From Gammaproteobacteria bacterium (GTDB lineage: Bacteria; Pseudomonadota; Gammaproteobacteria; Burkholderiales; Burkholderiaceae_B): 40,287 bases of DNA. Below, piece by piece: positions 25,154 to 33,906 of this stretch. Below the pieces are notes generated by a model. It saw nothing but the letters and a program-made list of their open reading frames with translations, was not told the origin of the DNA and ran no database searches. The stretch lies in contig JAHIXK010000007.1 of NCBI GenBank assembly GCA_018815245.1, positions 1 through 40,287 on the forward strand, given 5' to 3'. The position numbers and the translations under genes are program-made. The stretch's first letter is position 1. Every line of letters starts with the position of its first letter.

Positions 25154-26593
25154 TTAGACGATTTTTTTCAATACTTTAACAACTTTTTCGAACACTGTGC
25201 CATAAGGTGCGCGCAGCAGGGGCGCTGCGTTGAATCTGGATTGCTCCAGGACGGGTTTAAGCTGAGACATTGCATTAAAACCCACCAGGCCATGATAAGC
25301 CCCCATGCCGCTGGCACCCACGCCACCAAAGGGCATGTTGTTGTTCAGCACGTGCCACATTGCATCGTTCACGGTAACACCACCGGACACAGTTTGGCTT
25401 AGCACCAGTTCTTTTTCGGCTTGTTTCGATGCAAACAGGTACAAGGCTAGGGGCCTGTCCCAGGATTGAATCTGCTCAACAGCCAGTTCCAGCGTTCGAT
25501 AAGGCAGGATAGGCAGAATGGAGCCGAACACCTCTTCCTGCATCACGCGCATTTCCAGGGTGGGGTTGACGATCAGGGTTAAAGGGAATTTTTTGATATC
25601 GGGATGGAAAACCTCATGCGCCGGATTCACTTCAATAATCTCGGCCCCTTTGCAACGCGCGTCCTCGACCAATTCCCGGAGTCGGGCCATGTGCCTTGAA
25701 TTGATGACACACGACACATCGGGGTTGTTGCGAACGGTGGGATATTGCTTTTGAGATGCGCGCTTGACCTCGGTTACAAAACGGCGCAATTGTTTCTCGG
25801 GCACCATGGCGTAGTCGGGCGAAACACACGCTTGACCTGCGTTGATCATTTTGCCGTGCGCGGCACAGGCAGCGGCCTTTGCAACATTGCCACTGGGGGC
25901 AACGATCAAGGGCGACTTGCCTCCCATTTCCAGCGTGACGGGTGTTAAATTTTCAGCGGCAGCTTTGGCCACCAAACGACCTACCCGCTGGGAACCTGTG
26001 AACAACAGATGATCAAACGGCAGCCGGGAAAACGCCTGCGCCACGGTTTCATCGCCTTCGATAACAGCAACATGTTCCTCGCCGAAGTTGCCTTCCAGCA
26101 GGCGCGCAAGCAAAGCCGTGGTGATGGGGCTGAATTCACTGGGCTTGAGCATGCAACAATTGCCCGCCGCCAGTGCGGAGGCCAAACCGGCAAAGCTTAG
26201 ATAGACCGGAAAATTCCACGGCGTGATAATGCCGATAACGCCCAGAGGCTGAGGCTTGATGTAAGACAACGAAGGCCGAAGCTCGAGCGGCGTGGGCACA
26301 CGGCGAATTTTCATCCAGCCCGCCACATTTTTGCGGCTGTGGCGCACCGCCGCCAAGCTGCTGACAATGTCGAGCATGGTGGATTCGTGGCGTGAGCGAT
26401 GGCCGAAGTCAGCCGACATCGCATCCAGCAAATCCGATTCATTGCGAAGAATGATTTCCTCCAGCAATTCGAGATTACTAATGCGTTCTTGCTTACTGGG
26501 GTTGGGGGTTACTCGGTAGGTTCGCTTCTGGCAATCGAACACATCCTGCAATCGCCCACTGACCAGTTGAATGTTATCGACACAATTCAACAA
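25154..26593 (-). CDS. NAD(P)-dependent aldehyde dehydrogenase (coniferyl-aldehyde type)
   Basis: A 479-residue class-3-like aldehyde dehydrogenase that oxidises aldehydes to acids. Visible motifs are ITPWNFPV (123-130), LFTGSQRVG, LEMGGKSP with general base E222, NAGQACVSPDY with nucleophile C256, and a C-terminal NNMPFGGVGASGMGAYHG. The sequence is of the coniferyl aldehyde dehydrogenase (CalB) kind, which also includes enzymes for fatty aldehydes. The start is TTG 26593, supported by a GGAG site 6 nt upstream; no ATG lies near. It follows the RND gene after a terminator (26675-26704), so it should have its own promoter, and it is coupled to the ParA gene downstream. C-terminal residues are basic (KVVKVLKKIV). 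Confidence 0.9.
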   Translation of the reverse strand: MLNCVDNIQLVSGRLQDVFDCQKRTYRVTPNPSKQERISNLELLEEIILRNESDLLDAMSADFGHRSRHESTMLDIVSSLAAVRHSRKNVAGWMKIRRVPTPLELRPSLSYIKPQPLGVIGIITPWNFPVYLSFAGLASALAAGNCCMLKPSEFSPITTALLARLLEGNFGEEHVAVIEGDETVAQAFSRLPFDHLLFTGSQRVGRLVAKAAAENLTPVTLEMGGKSPLIVAPSGNVAKAAACAAHGKMINAGQACVSPDYAMVPEKQLRRFVTEVKRASQKQYPTVRNNPDVSCVINSRHMARLRELVEDARCKGAEIIEVNPAHEVFHPDIKKFPLTLIVNPTLEMRVMQEEVFGSILPILPYRTLELAVEQIQSWDRPLALYLFASKQAEKELVLSQTVSGGVTVNDAMWHVLNNNMPFGGVGASGMGAYHGLVGFNAMSQLKPVLEQSRFNAAPLLRAPYGTVFEKVVKVLKKIV

Positions 26594-26674
26594 CCAAGTC
26601 TCCGCTATATTGTGCCTTGATTGTGGAGGGCGGCTGTACTGTGCACAACCCCCTCAAATGAACCGTGCGGATTT

Positions 26675-26704
26675 GGAAAAATGAGCCGATAAGCCCATTT
26701 TTCC
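26675..26704 (-). terminator. Intrinsic terminator after the RND transporter gene
   Basis: GGAAAAATGAGC (26675-26686) and GCCCATTTTTCC (26693-26704) form a 12-bp inverted repeat with one mismatch and a 6-nt loop. On the minus strand the core pairs fully if G-U is allowed and is followed by TTTTTCC, 11 nt after the RND stop. On the plus strand the same position is an A-C mismatch, so it works best leftwards. Confidence 0.8.
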
Positions 26705-26714
26705 TTTCATTGAC

Positions 26715-29054
26715 TTACACCTTCTCGCCACGGCGATCCAGAAAGTAAGCCAAGGCTGGCAAGAAAACCACTGCGCCCACCATGTTCCACAAGAACATGA
26801 AGGTAAGCAGCAAGCCCATGTCGGCCTGGAACTTGATGGGCGAGAAAGCCCAGGTGGCCACGCCAATGCCCAAGGTAAGCCCTGTGAACACCACGGCCTT
26901 GCCGGTGGACTTCAAGGTTTCGAAATACGCATCAGCGAACGGCATGCCTTGTTTCAAATACTCTTCGAGCTTGCCGTAGATGTAAATACCGTAGTCCACA
27001 CCAATGCCCACACCCAGCGCAATCACGGGCAATGTGGCCACTTTGACACCAATGCCCAACACCACCATGAGCGCAGAACACAGCAACGAAGTAAGTGCCA
27101 AAGGCGCGATGATGCAAATGACTGTGCGCACGGAACGGAAGGCCAACCACACCAACAAAGCCACCACTGCATACACCCAGATCAGCATTTCAACCTGGGC
27201 GCGTTCCACCACCTCGTTGGTGGCCGCTTCAATACCCGCATTGCCTGCAGCCAGTTTGAATACCGCATCACCAGTGTCGTTTTTGGCAATGAAGTCTTCT
27301 GCCGCTGCTACCACGCGTTTCAGGGTATCGGCCTTGTGGTCTTCAAGGAAAACAATGATGGGCATGAATGAGCAATCGGAACTGAACAGGCCATCAGACA
27401 GGTTCATGCCGCTGATGGTGCCATTCAACACAAACTGGTTGCGGTTCAGGGACATCCATTTCAAATCGCCTTCGCTGTAGGCACTGATCACAAACTTGGA
27501 ACGGTCGGCCAGCGACACACTGCTTTGCACGCCTGGCACCTGTTCAATGGTCCACTGGAACAAGTCCACTGCAGCAAGGGTGTTGTACTTGATGCAACCA
27601 TCGAGCTCGGTTTCAACCATGACCACAAACACATCGGTGCTGGTTGAATAGTTGTTCGTGACATACGCATTGTCCAGGTTGTAGCGGGAATCGGCGCGCA
27701 ATTCAGGTGCGCCTTTGTCCAGGTCGCCAATTTGCACATTGGCATTGCCCCACAAGCCCACAGCCAACAAGGCCAAGCCAACGGCCAAAGCACCTTTGGC
27801 CATTTTGGCCTGTGCAAAACCAGCAAGAAAGTGCCACACCTTGTTGTTGCCGGATTCCGCTGCCTGCAACGCCTTGACGGCTTTGTCGTCCACGCCCGTG
27901 TAGCTCATGATCAAGGGCAACAACACCAGATTGGTCAAAATAATGACAGCCACGCCCACAGAAGCAGCAATGGCAAGGTCACGAATAACCGGGATGTCGA
28001 TCACCATCAAAGTGGCAAAGCCGAAACCATCAGACAACAAGGCGGTAAGGCCGGCAATGTACAAACCCCGGAAAGCCAAACGGGCTGAATCGAGTTTGTT
28101 GTGCCCCTCGCCCTGCTTGTGCGCAATGGCATTGACAATTTGCACGCCATGGCTAACGCCAATGGCGAACACAAGGAAAGGCACCAACATGGAATACGGG
28201 TCGAGCCCCATGCCCATTGCGTTGAGCAAACCCAACTGCCAAATGACAGCAGTAACAGAACAAGCCAGCGTGGCCACGGTGCTTTTTACACTGCGTGAAT
28301 ACAGGAACAACATCACCAGGGTGATGAGCACAGCCACGCCGAAGAACAACACAACCTGGGTTGCGCCGTCGATCAGGTCGCCCACAATTTTTGCAAATCC
28401 AGTGACGCGAATTTCAATTTTCCCAGAGTTGAATTCATCACGCAGCTCTGTTTCAATGCGCTCGGAAAACTCTTTGTAATCCAGCCGCTTTCCTGTTTCC
28501 GGATTAATTTCCAAAAGCGGCAAATACACGATGGTGCTTTTGAAATCGTTGCCCACCAAGCGGCCGATTTGACCAGACAATTCTACGTTTTGCCTAACCT
28601 GCGCAATGCTTTCAGCGTCACCATTGTAGGTGGCAGGAATAACCTGACCGCCTTCAAGACCTTCCTCGGTCACAGATGTCCAGCGCACATTGGCTGTCCA
28701 CAGCGATGCCATTTCCGGGCGATTCACACCCGGAATGTAAAACGCCTTGTCAGTCACCTGTTTCAGCGTTTCCAGGTAATCGGCACTGAAAATATCGCCT
28801 TCTTTGGCCTGCACGGTGACGCGCACCACATTGCCCAAGCTGGTCAGGTCAGCCCTGTTTTCCAGAAAATTGACCACGTACTCATGTTGGGTCGGAATCA
28901 TTTTCTCGAAACTGGCCGCCACCTTCAGCTGTGTGGCCTGCCAAGCCAACACCAAGGTGGCCAGCAGCATGAGGATCATCACGACCGGGCGCTTGCTGAA
29001 AACAAGCCGCTCAGCCAACGGCGCTTTGGTTTTTGTTGAATCTGGAGAAGTCAT
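26715..29054 (-). CDS. RND/MMPL-family inner-membrane transporter
   Basis: A 779-residue transporter of the predicted-exporter RND superfamily (MMPL-like). It is built as two repeats: TM1 at about 24-42, a periplasmic loop (45-225), five helices (about 230-382), then TM7 at about 419-437, a second loop (440-615) and five helices to the end. Proton-relay positions are asymmetric: the second half has GVGIGVDYGIYIYG (D687-Y688), while the equivalent place in the first half is FAIGVSHGVQI (S301-H302). It is the last gene of the DUF1302-DUF1329-YCF48 cluster, 30 nt after the propeller gene, and ends at a terminator. By analogy with HpnN and MmpL proteins the substrate may be a lipid or other hydrophobic molecule; this is inferred. 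Confidence 0.92.
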   Translation of the reverse strand: MTSPDSTKTKAPLAERLVFSKRPVVMILMLLATLVLAWQATQLKVAASFEKMIPTQHEYVVNFLENRADLTSLGNVVRVTVQAKEGDIFSADYLETLKQVTDKAFYIPGVNRPEMASLWTANVRWTSVTEEGLEGGQVIPATYNGDAESIAQVRQNVELSGQIGRLVGNDFKSTIVYLPLLEINPETGKRLDYKEFSERIETELRDEFNSGKIEIRVTGFAKIVGDLIDGATQVVLFFGVAVLITLVMLFLYSRSVKSTVATLACSVTAVIWQLGLLNAMGMGLDPYSMLVPFLVFAIGVSHGVQIVNAIAHKQGEGHNKLDSARLAFRGLYIAGLTALLSDGFGFATLMVIDIPVIRDLAIAASVGVAVIILTNLVLLPLIMSYTGVDDKAVKALQAAESGNNKVWHFLAGFAQAKMAKGALAVGLALLAVGLWGNANVQIGDLDKGAPELRADSRYNLDNAYVTNNYSTSTDVFVVMVETELDGCIKYNTLAAVDLFQWTIEQVPGVQSSVSLADRSKFVISAYSEGDLKWMSLNRNQFVLNGTISGMNLSDGLFSSDCSFMPIIVFLEDHKADTLKRVVAAAEDFIAKNDTGDAVFKLAAGNAGIEAATNEVVERAQVEMLIWVYAVVALLVWLAFRSVRTVICIIAPLALTSLLCSALMVVLGIGVKVATLPVIALGVGIGVDYGIYIYGKLEEYLKQGMPFADAYFETLKSTGKAVVFTGLTLGIGVATWAFSPIKFQADMGLLLTFMFLWNMVGAVVFLPALAYFLDRRGEKV

Positions 29055-29084
29055 TGTTGTATTGCGTCCGTGTGTTGGGGTCCG

Positions 29085-30257
29085 TTATTTGAATTCAGAC
29101 AGGGGCAAGGTTTTGAAACCACGCAATCCCGCCAACAGAATTTCCTGGTCGTTCAGTTGCACGACGCTGGCCGAAGGCAGTTTGTCAGGACGACGCACCA
29201 CTTGAATGGTTCGGAAGTCGTCAATGCTGCGCACCAAAATACCGCGCGACCCAACAATCAACATGGAGCCATCTGCCAAAACGGTTGCCCCGCTGAAGGT
29301 TTCGCGCAGGTTGGTGTTTACCCCTTCCCATTGCGCAGCACCAAAAGGCAAACGGAAGGCATTTCCACGCAATCCCACTGCCACCACTGTTCGGGTTTCT
29401 GGTGCTTCCACCAATGCGAAAATTGAACCGTCGTAATTAATCTTCCTGGCAATCCAGGTTTCACCTTCATCGGCGCTGACCAGTACCGTGCCCTGCTCCC
29501 CGGCCACCCAGATTTCACCCGTTTTGCTGAGCATCATGGTGTTCAGGTGGTAGTTGTTCGGGTTGTTGGTACGTTCGCCCAAATACACCCAGTTGGCACC
29601 TTGATCCGTGCTTTTCAGCAACTGGCCATAAGCACCTGCCACGAACACCGTGCCATTGCCATTCACAACCACATCCAGCAAAGGCTTGGATGGCCCTACT
29701 TCCAGATCACCCTGCGCCGTGTCCACCAGAAACATGGCTTCTTCAGCGGCCACTTCCAGCGTTTCGCGGGTTTCGGGGCTGGCATTTTCAGGCAGGTTAT
29801 CAACCTGTTCCTGCAACTTGTCGGCCTTGGCTTGCAAAGCATTCAATACAAACTGATTGATCACGGTGCCATCAATCAGCTTGACCCAATTCACACCACC
29901 GTCTTCGGTTTTCAACACAACACCATCGTGACCCACTGCATATCCCAGCGCATCGTTGGCGAAGTACACCGAGGTCAAGGTGACAGACACCGGCACCTTT
30001 CCAGCCACCCAGGTTTTTCCGTTGTCTTCACTTTTCAGAATTTGGCCAAACTCGCCCGTTGCGAACAAATTGTTGCCCACACGTTCAACATCAAGCAACA
30101 AAGAGCGCGTGGCATGCACACTGGGGATGGCAGGTATTTGAAGCAAATCGACTTTGGCCGTAGACAGGCTGCCATAACTGATCAAGCCTGCGCACAGCAT
30201 CGCGCCAAGCAACAACGTGGGGGCCGTTTTGCTGGAAAAACGATTCCGGAGAAACAT
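29085..30257 (-). CDS. YCF48-related BNR-repeat beta-propeller, exported
   Basis: A 390-residue exported protein. The N-terminal segment (TAPTLLLGAMLCAGLISYGS, 11-30) is a signal peptide or membrane anchor. Four Asp-box repeats follow: SEDNGKTW (76-83), TEDGGVNW (117-124), STDQGANW (216-223) and SADEGETW (261-268), in a YCF48/HCF136-like propeller. Residues about 130-185 are an acidic helical insertion (LQAKADKLQEQVDNLPE) between the second and third Asp boxes, where a partner could dock. AAGGAT lies 5 nt before the ATG. It sits between DUF1329, across a strong terminator hairpin, and the RND gene. YCF48 proteins help assemble photosystem II, but nothing photosynthetic is here; a periplasmic adaptor or assembly role for the transporter is inferred. 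Confidence 0.88.
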   Translation of the reverse strand: MFLRNRFSSKTAPTLLLGAMLCAGLISYGSLSTAKVDLLQIPAIPSVHATRSLLLDVERVGNNLFATGEFGQILKSEDNGKTWVAGKVPVSVTLTSVYFANDALGYAVGHDGVVLKTEDGGVNWVKLIDGTVINQFVLNALQAKADKLQEQVDNLPENASPETRETLEVAAEEAMFLVDTAQGDLEVGPSKPLLDVVVNGNGTVFVAGAYGQLLKSTDQGANWVYLGERTNNPNNYHLNTMMLSKTGEIWVAGEQGTVLVSADEGETWIARKINYDGSIFALVEAPETRTVVAVGLRGNAFRLPFGAAQWEGVNTNLRETFSGATVLADGSMLIVGSRGILVRSIDDFRTIQVVRRPDKLPSASVVQLNDQEILLAGLRGFKTLPLSEFK

Positions 30258-30276
30258 GGACTATCCTTTGAAATTG

Positions 30277-30312
30277 AAAAAGGCCACAAGGGGCATCTGC
30301 CCCCTGTAGCCT
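30277..30312 (-). terminator. Strong terminator hairpin inside the operon, after DUF1329
   Basis: On the minus strand a 15-bp stem with two G-U pairs (30312-30298 with 30295-30281) and a tiny loop is followed by TTTTT (30281-30277). It begins 14 nt downstream of the DUF1329 stop and ends just before the propeller gene's ribosome site. It should stop part of the transcripts, giving more DUF1302/DUF1329 than propeller/RND, or it may be overcome under some condition. Confidence 0.8.
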
Positions 30313-30326
30313 GATACGCTTTGCTG

Positions 30327-31694
30327 TTACTGAACGCCGAGCCGACGCAAGCCGGCTGGTGTGTAGTTTGCGCGGTCGGGTGTGAAGTCGAACACAAAAG
30401 GTTGTGCTGCTTCATTGGTCAAACCGATGGTGAGGTAACGGCCAGCCTGCAAGTCGTACAACGCTTCTGCTGCGTAAAACGGCACCATTTCGTTGTAGTA
30501 CTGCAGGTTGTGGGCTTCAGCCACACGCCACAGTGCATTCTTGCCATCGTAATGGTCGATCACAGACGCTTGCCAGTTGTCTTCATCCACAAAGAAAACC
30601 CGCTTGGCGTAAATGTGGCGTGCATCGCTTTTCAATGTGGCTTCAACTTCCCAAACGCGGTGCAATTCATAGCGCAGCACATCAGGATTCATGTGCAGTG
30701 GCTGGTGAATTTCCTTGTAGGTCAGCTTGTTGCTGGCCAGCTTGTAGCTGTTGTAAGGAATGTACATTTCTTTCTTGCCCTTCAACTTCCACTCGTAACG
30801 GTCTGGAGCGCCGTTGTACAGGTCGTAGTTGTCGGTTGTGCGCAGGCCGTCAGCCGCGGTTCCCGGTGAGTCGTAAGCCACTTGGGGCGCACGGCGCACA
30901 CGGCGCTGACCCGCGTTGTAAGCCCACGCACGGCGGCCTTCTTTGACCTGGTCAAGCGTGTCGTGCACCAGCAATACGTTGCCGGAAACAGAAACAGGGC
31001 TCTTCAGGATTTGATAGAAGTAAAAATTGATGTTGTCGTCCTCGCCAGCCTTGTAAAAGTTGGGCAAGTTGCGGGGAAACACCAGCGTGTCTTCAATCCG
31101 GTTGATGATGTAGCTGCCATCGCGCTCGACTGGCACCTGCACGAAATCTCGCTTTGCCGCGCCACCTCGGTAGCGGGTCAAGTGGTTCCAAATGACCTCA
31201 ACACCATTCTGTGGCATGGGGAACGGAATGGCCTGCTCGAAACCCACCACACTGTTGCCACCATTTTCGGTTTTGGCATTGGTCGCGTTTTTCTTGGCTG
31301 CGTCCAGTACTTTCTTCGGGTATGCAGTGCTGCGGTGCGTTGGGTACACATTCATTTTGAATGTGGGGTACTTTTTCAGCATTTCCAGCTGACCCGGCGA
31401 CAGGTTGGCTTTGTACTGCTCAGCGTTGGCGCCAGTGATGGTGAACAAAGGCTTTTCATTGGCGAACGGATCCACCAAGTGCTGGCCAGTTTTATAACCA
31501 GCCGGGGCCTTGGTCAAACCACCGGTGTAGGCGGGAATGGTGCCGGCGGCATTGGCCGCTTTTTCAGCACCAAATTCTGTCAGGCTTGTGCCCAGCTTTG
31601 CGGCTTCTTGCGCGCTGACAGCCGCTTGCGCGGTGCCAACGGAAAACAGGCTTGCCAGAGCCAGTGCTGTGAGTTTTGTTTGAAACTTCAACAT
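30327..31694 (-). CDS. DUF1329 family periplasmic protein
   Basis: A 455-residue exported protein with a clear signal peptide (MLKFQTKLTALALASLFSVG, cleavage after AQA near residue 24). The DUF1329 signature layout is visible: TEFGAEKAANAAGTIPAYTG, AQYKANLSPGQLEMLKKYP, MNVYPTHRSTAYP, VHDTLDQVKEGRRAWAYNAG and GQRRVRRAPQVAYDSPGTA. The fold is thought to be related to LolB-type lipid-binding barrels (from memory), which fits carriage of a hydrophobic ligand across the periplasm. A GGAGGAA site lies 6 nt upstream of the ATG, the best in the cluster. It follows DUF1302 by 27 nt with no terminator between, but is separated from the next gene by the hairpin at 30277-30312. No enzyme motif is visible. 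Confidence 0.92.
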   Translation of the reverse strand: MLKFQTKLTALALASLFSVGTAQAAVSAQEAAKLGTSLTEFGAEKAANAAGTIPAYTGGLTKAPAGYKTGQHLVDPFANEKPLFTITGANAEQYKANLSPGQLEMLKKYPTFKMNVYPTHRSTAYPKKVLDAAKKNATNAKTENGGNSVVGFEQAIPFPMPQNGVEVIWNHLTRYRGGAAKRDFVQVPVERDGSYIINRIEDTLVFPRNLPNFYKAGEDDNINFYFYQILKSPVSVSGNVLLVHDTLDQVKEGRRAWAYNAGQRRVRRAPQVAYDSPGTAADGLRTTDNYDLYNGAPDRYEWKLKGKKEMYIPYNSYKLASNKLTYKEIHQPLHMNPDVLRYELHRVWEVEATLKSDARHIYAKRVFFVDEDNWQASVIDHYDGKNALWRVAEAHNLQYYNEMVPFYAAEALYDLQAGRYLTIGLTNEAAQPFVFDFTPDRANYTPAGLRRLGVQ

Positions 31695-31721
31695 AAAAAT
31701 TCCTCCAGTGTGTCTCTGTTC

Positions 31722-33551
31722 TTAGAATGAATAAGATGCGGTCAATGAAACGAAGTCACGGTCACGAAGCACATCGAAATCAGCTGCGTTGGTGAATGTG
31801 GTGTAAGTGATAGACGCTTTGGTGTTGGCATCGAATTCAAAACCCAAGCCCAAACCAACCGACTGTCGACCTTCATTGAAAGCTTGGCCAGGTTCTGGTG
31901 ACCAACCATCTACGTCATGCGACCAGGCAATCGATGGAATCAGATCGGTGCCCAGAAACACATCGCGATAAGTGGCCTGCGTACGAAGACGGTAACCCCA
32001 AGCGAAATCGGTTACAAAACCGTTGATACTATTGCCAGCATCAGAACCACCACCGAATACGGCGGAACGTCCATACCGGATTCCACTGCTTGAACCACCT
32101 GCCCCGGCATTCGTATTGATTGCAGGCAGATCATCAACAAATACAGCCGCCACTTCACCAACAAATACAACCTGGCTTGAACCCAAAGCACGATCAAACG
32201 TTTTAATGAAGGTGTTTTGAATCTGAGTTACATCAAACCGGTCGAAGCCGTTCGCTATTTGACCGCCAGGCGTGGTTGCGATGCGTTGATTCAAATCACG
32301 TGGTGCAGTAGCACCGCCACCAGCACCAGAACCGCCCGTCAGGCCAGCGCGCAATAAATCAGTTGCATTAATCTGAATCGGTAAATCCTTGGTCATCGAT
32401 GCTTCACCTGACCAGGCCCAACCGCCCACGTTGGTCGCAAAACTTAAACCAAAGACCTGAAGGTCTTCCGGGTAATCAATTACATAGGCTGCATCCGAAG
32501 CCGGGCCGAAGGTAGAAGCAGTTGTGTTCTTCTTCAAACTAACAAGCGGCAAGCGGCTGTGATACTGCATCGCGTAAGCACCCAACTCGGCATCAAGTGA
32601 GTCGAAGTAACTTCGCAATGCAAAACCGAATTGCCCGCCATCGTCTGGCTGACGATCTACACCCCGGTTAACAAACGTTGAACCAAACTGTGAACCATCT
32701 CCGGGCGAAGGGGATGTTCCGCCAAATGCAAGACGATCGCAGCCGTCTGAGGCAAAGTCAGAAGATGAAAAATATGTACCGCAGCCTTCGGGCACAGTTT
32801 TACGCCACTTCAACTGAACAAAACCTTCCAAGCTGGTGGTATCGGTCAAACCTAGGTTGGCATACAACATTTCAGAAGGCGTAAAACCTTCTTTCAGTTC
32901 TGCACCAGGGCGCCTGAAAGCAGACACGTCAATTGTGTTCAAACCGGCGATTGGGCTCAAAATAAATGTGCTTTCGCCCCAACTAATTACTTGCTTGCCC
33001 AAGCGAAGGTCAAGCGGCATGCCACCTACGTTGGTATTGATGTAGCCGAAAGCGTCCAGCAAATCGATGCCATCAAAACGCGCATAAGGATGAAAACCAC
33101 TGTCTTCCAGGCGCTGATTACGCGCATTTCCTGTTGGTTCGTGACCGTGGAAAACCTCTTCTTTGCTCAGCGTGTAGTCGTAAAACCACTTTACGCGGCT
33201 GAAAAAACCGTAGTTGTCTTTCTTCAATTCAAAGTCGTGAACACCTTTGATGATTGTCGAAAACTGATCACCTTTTTCAAAGTTCAAGTTACCGTCATCA
33301 CCTGTGTTGGAAAAGCCTTGGCCGCGCGCACCGTCGGCAGATACGTTGTTCGAACCGTACAAGGCGCGATCCCGGTTTTCCACCCGGAAGCTTGTACCCG
33401 CGGAAACAGTTGAGTTCACGCTCAGGTCGAAGTCACCAATTTGAAATTCAGCTGCGCTTGCGGGCATGACAGCCGCCGCGAAAAGCCCCGCCGCGATCAT
33501 GTTGCGCACGGCAACGTTTGTTTTTGTTTTAGAAAAAGAATGTTTGTTCAT
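31722..33551 (-). CDS. DUF1302 family outer-membrane beta-barrel protein
   Basis: A 609-residue protein with a signal peptide (hydrophobic MIAAGLFAAAVMPASA, cleavage near residue 33) and long runs of alternating strands ending in FVSLTASYSF. The terminal Phe is the usual signal for insertion by the Bam machinery. DUF1302 markers include FDLSVNSTVSAGTSFRVENR, LRLGKQVISWGESTF, SAFRRPGAELKEGF and PEGCGTYFSSSDFASDGC (paired Cys). It is the first gene of the four-gene cluster, with a TGGGGGC ribosome site. A roughly 380-nt leader/promoter region with a small ORF and a hairpin lies in front. It probably forms the outer-membrane gate or receptor for the substrate handled by DUF1329 and the RND protein; no experimental function is known to me. 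Confidence 0.92.
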   Translation of the reverse strand: MNKHSFSKTKTNVAVRNMIAAGLFAAAVMPASAAEFQIGDFDLSVNSTVSAGTSFRVENRDRALYGSNNVSADGARGQGFSNTGDDGNLNFEKGDQFSTIIKGVHDFELKKDNYGFFSRVKWFYDYTLSKEEVFHGHEPTGNARNQRLEDSGFHPYARFDGIDLLDAFGYINTNVGGMPLDLRLGKQVISWGESTFILSPIAGLNTIDVSAFRRPGAELKEGFTPSEMLYANLGLTDTTSLEGFVQLKWRKTVPEGCGTYFSSSDFASDGCDRLAFGGTSPSPGDGSQFGSTFVNRGVDRQPDDGGQFGFALRSYFDSLDAELGAYAMQYHSRLPLVSLKKNTTASTFGPASDAAYVIDYPEDLQVFGLSFATNVGGWAWSGEASMTKDLPIQINATDLLRAGLTGGSGAGGGATAPRDLNQRIATTPGGQIANGFDRFDVTQIQNTFIKTFDRALGSSQVVFVGEVAAVFVDDLPAINTNAGAGGSSSGIRYGRSAVFGGGSDAGNSINGFVTDFAWGYRLRTQATYRDVFLGTDLIPSIAWSHDVDGWSPEPGQAFNEGRQSVGLGLGFEFDANTKASITYTTFTNAADFDVLRDRDFVSLTASYSF

Positions 33552-33656
33552 GTAGCCCCCAGATAATCATCAAGTAGACAGACGCGCACAGCGCCTGCGA
33601 TCGCCGAACATGCTCCCTTACAGAGGATGTCGGAAAATCAACTGAAAAATCGAATA

Positions 33657-33688
33657 GTTGTTCCGGCCTGCAACAGGCAGCGGACAAC
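33657..33688 (-). promoter_or_regulatory. Compound hairpin in the DUF1302 leader
   Basis: Stacked stems GTTGT/ACAAC, CCG/CGG and GCCTG/CAGGC with a CAA loop and small bulges form a 13-bp interrupted hairpin. On the minus strand it begins 2 nt after the stop of the 12-codon ORF and is followed after 7 nt by TTTTT (33649-33645). This looks like an attenuator-style structure, though the T-run is farther from the stem than in a classic terminator. Confidence 0.5.
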
Positions 33689-33690
33689 CA

Positions 33691-33729
33691 TCACGGGGAA
33701 CTTCGAGAACCTTGTGAAAAATAAGACAT
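33691..33729 (-). CDS. 12-codon leader ORF upstream of DUF1302
   Basis: ATG 33729 to TGA 33691 encodes MSYFSQGSRSSP. It is preceded by GGAGGTGAC, one of the best Shine-Dalgarno matches in the window, so it is probably translated. Four of twelve residues are Ser, with one Pro before the stop. Position in front of a hairpin suggests a regulatory leader peptide. No homologue is known to me. Confidence 0.4.
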   Translation of the reverse strand: MSYFSQGSRSSP

Positions 33730-33864
33730 GTCACCTCCAGTAATGCACCTTGATTGATGCTATGTATTCATTTTTTGATTAGTGTAAAGCAGCACGAAAA
33801 AAAATAAAACCATAATTACAGTTTTAGTAATTTAGAGCGCCTTATCTAAAAATGTACCACTGGA

Positions 33865-33893
33865 GTAACATGAAATGTTGCGTGATTTGTCAA
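33865..33893 (-). promoter_or_regulatory. Candidate promoter for the DUF1302 operon
   Basis: On the minus strand a perfect -35 box TTGACA (33893-33888) is followed after 17 nt by a poor -10 box TGTTAC (33870-33865). The strong -35 and weak -10 may mean another -10 or regulated use. It would give a leader of about 300 nt that includes the 12-codon ORF and the hairpin. An ACATGAAATGT palindrome overlaps the -10 region. Confidence 0.35.
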
Positions 33894-33906
33894 TCAATGT
33901 AATTTA

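Noticed and set aside
33570-33611. Second leader ORF of 13 codons before DUF1302
   Set aside because: The AAGGGAG site is only about one base from the ATG, too close for good initiation; noted with the leader instead of being called a gene.
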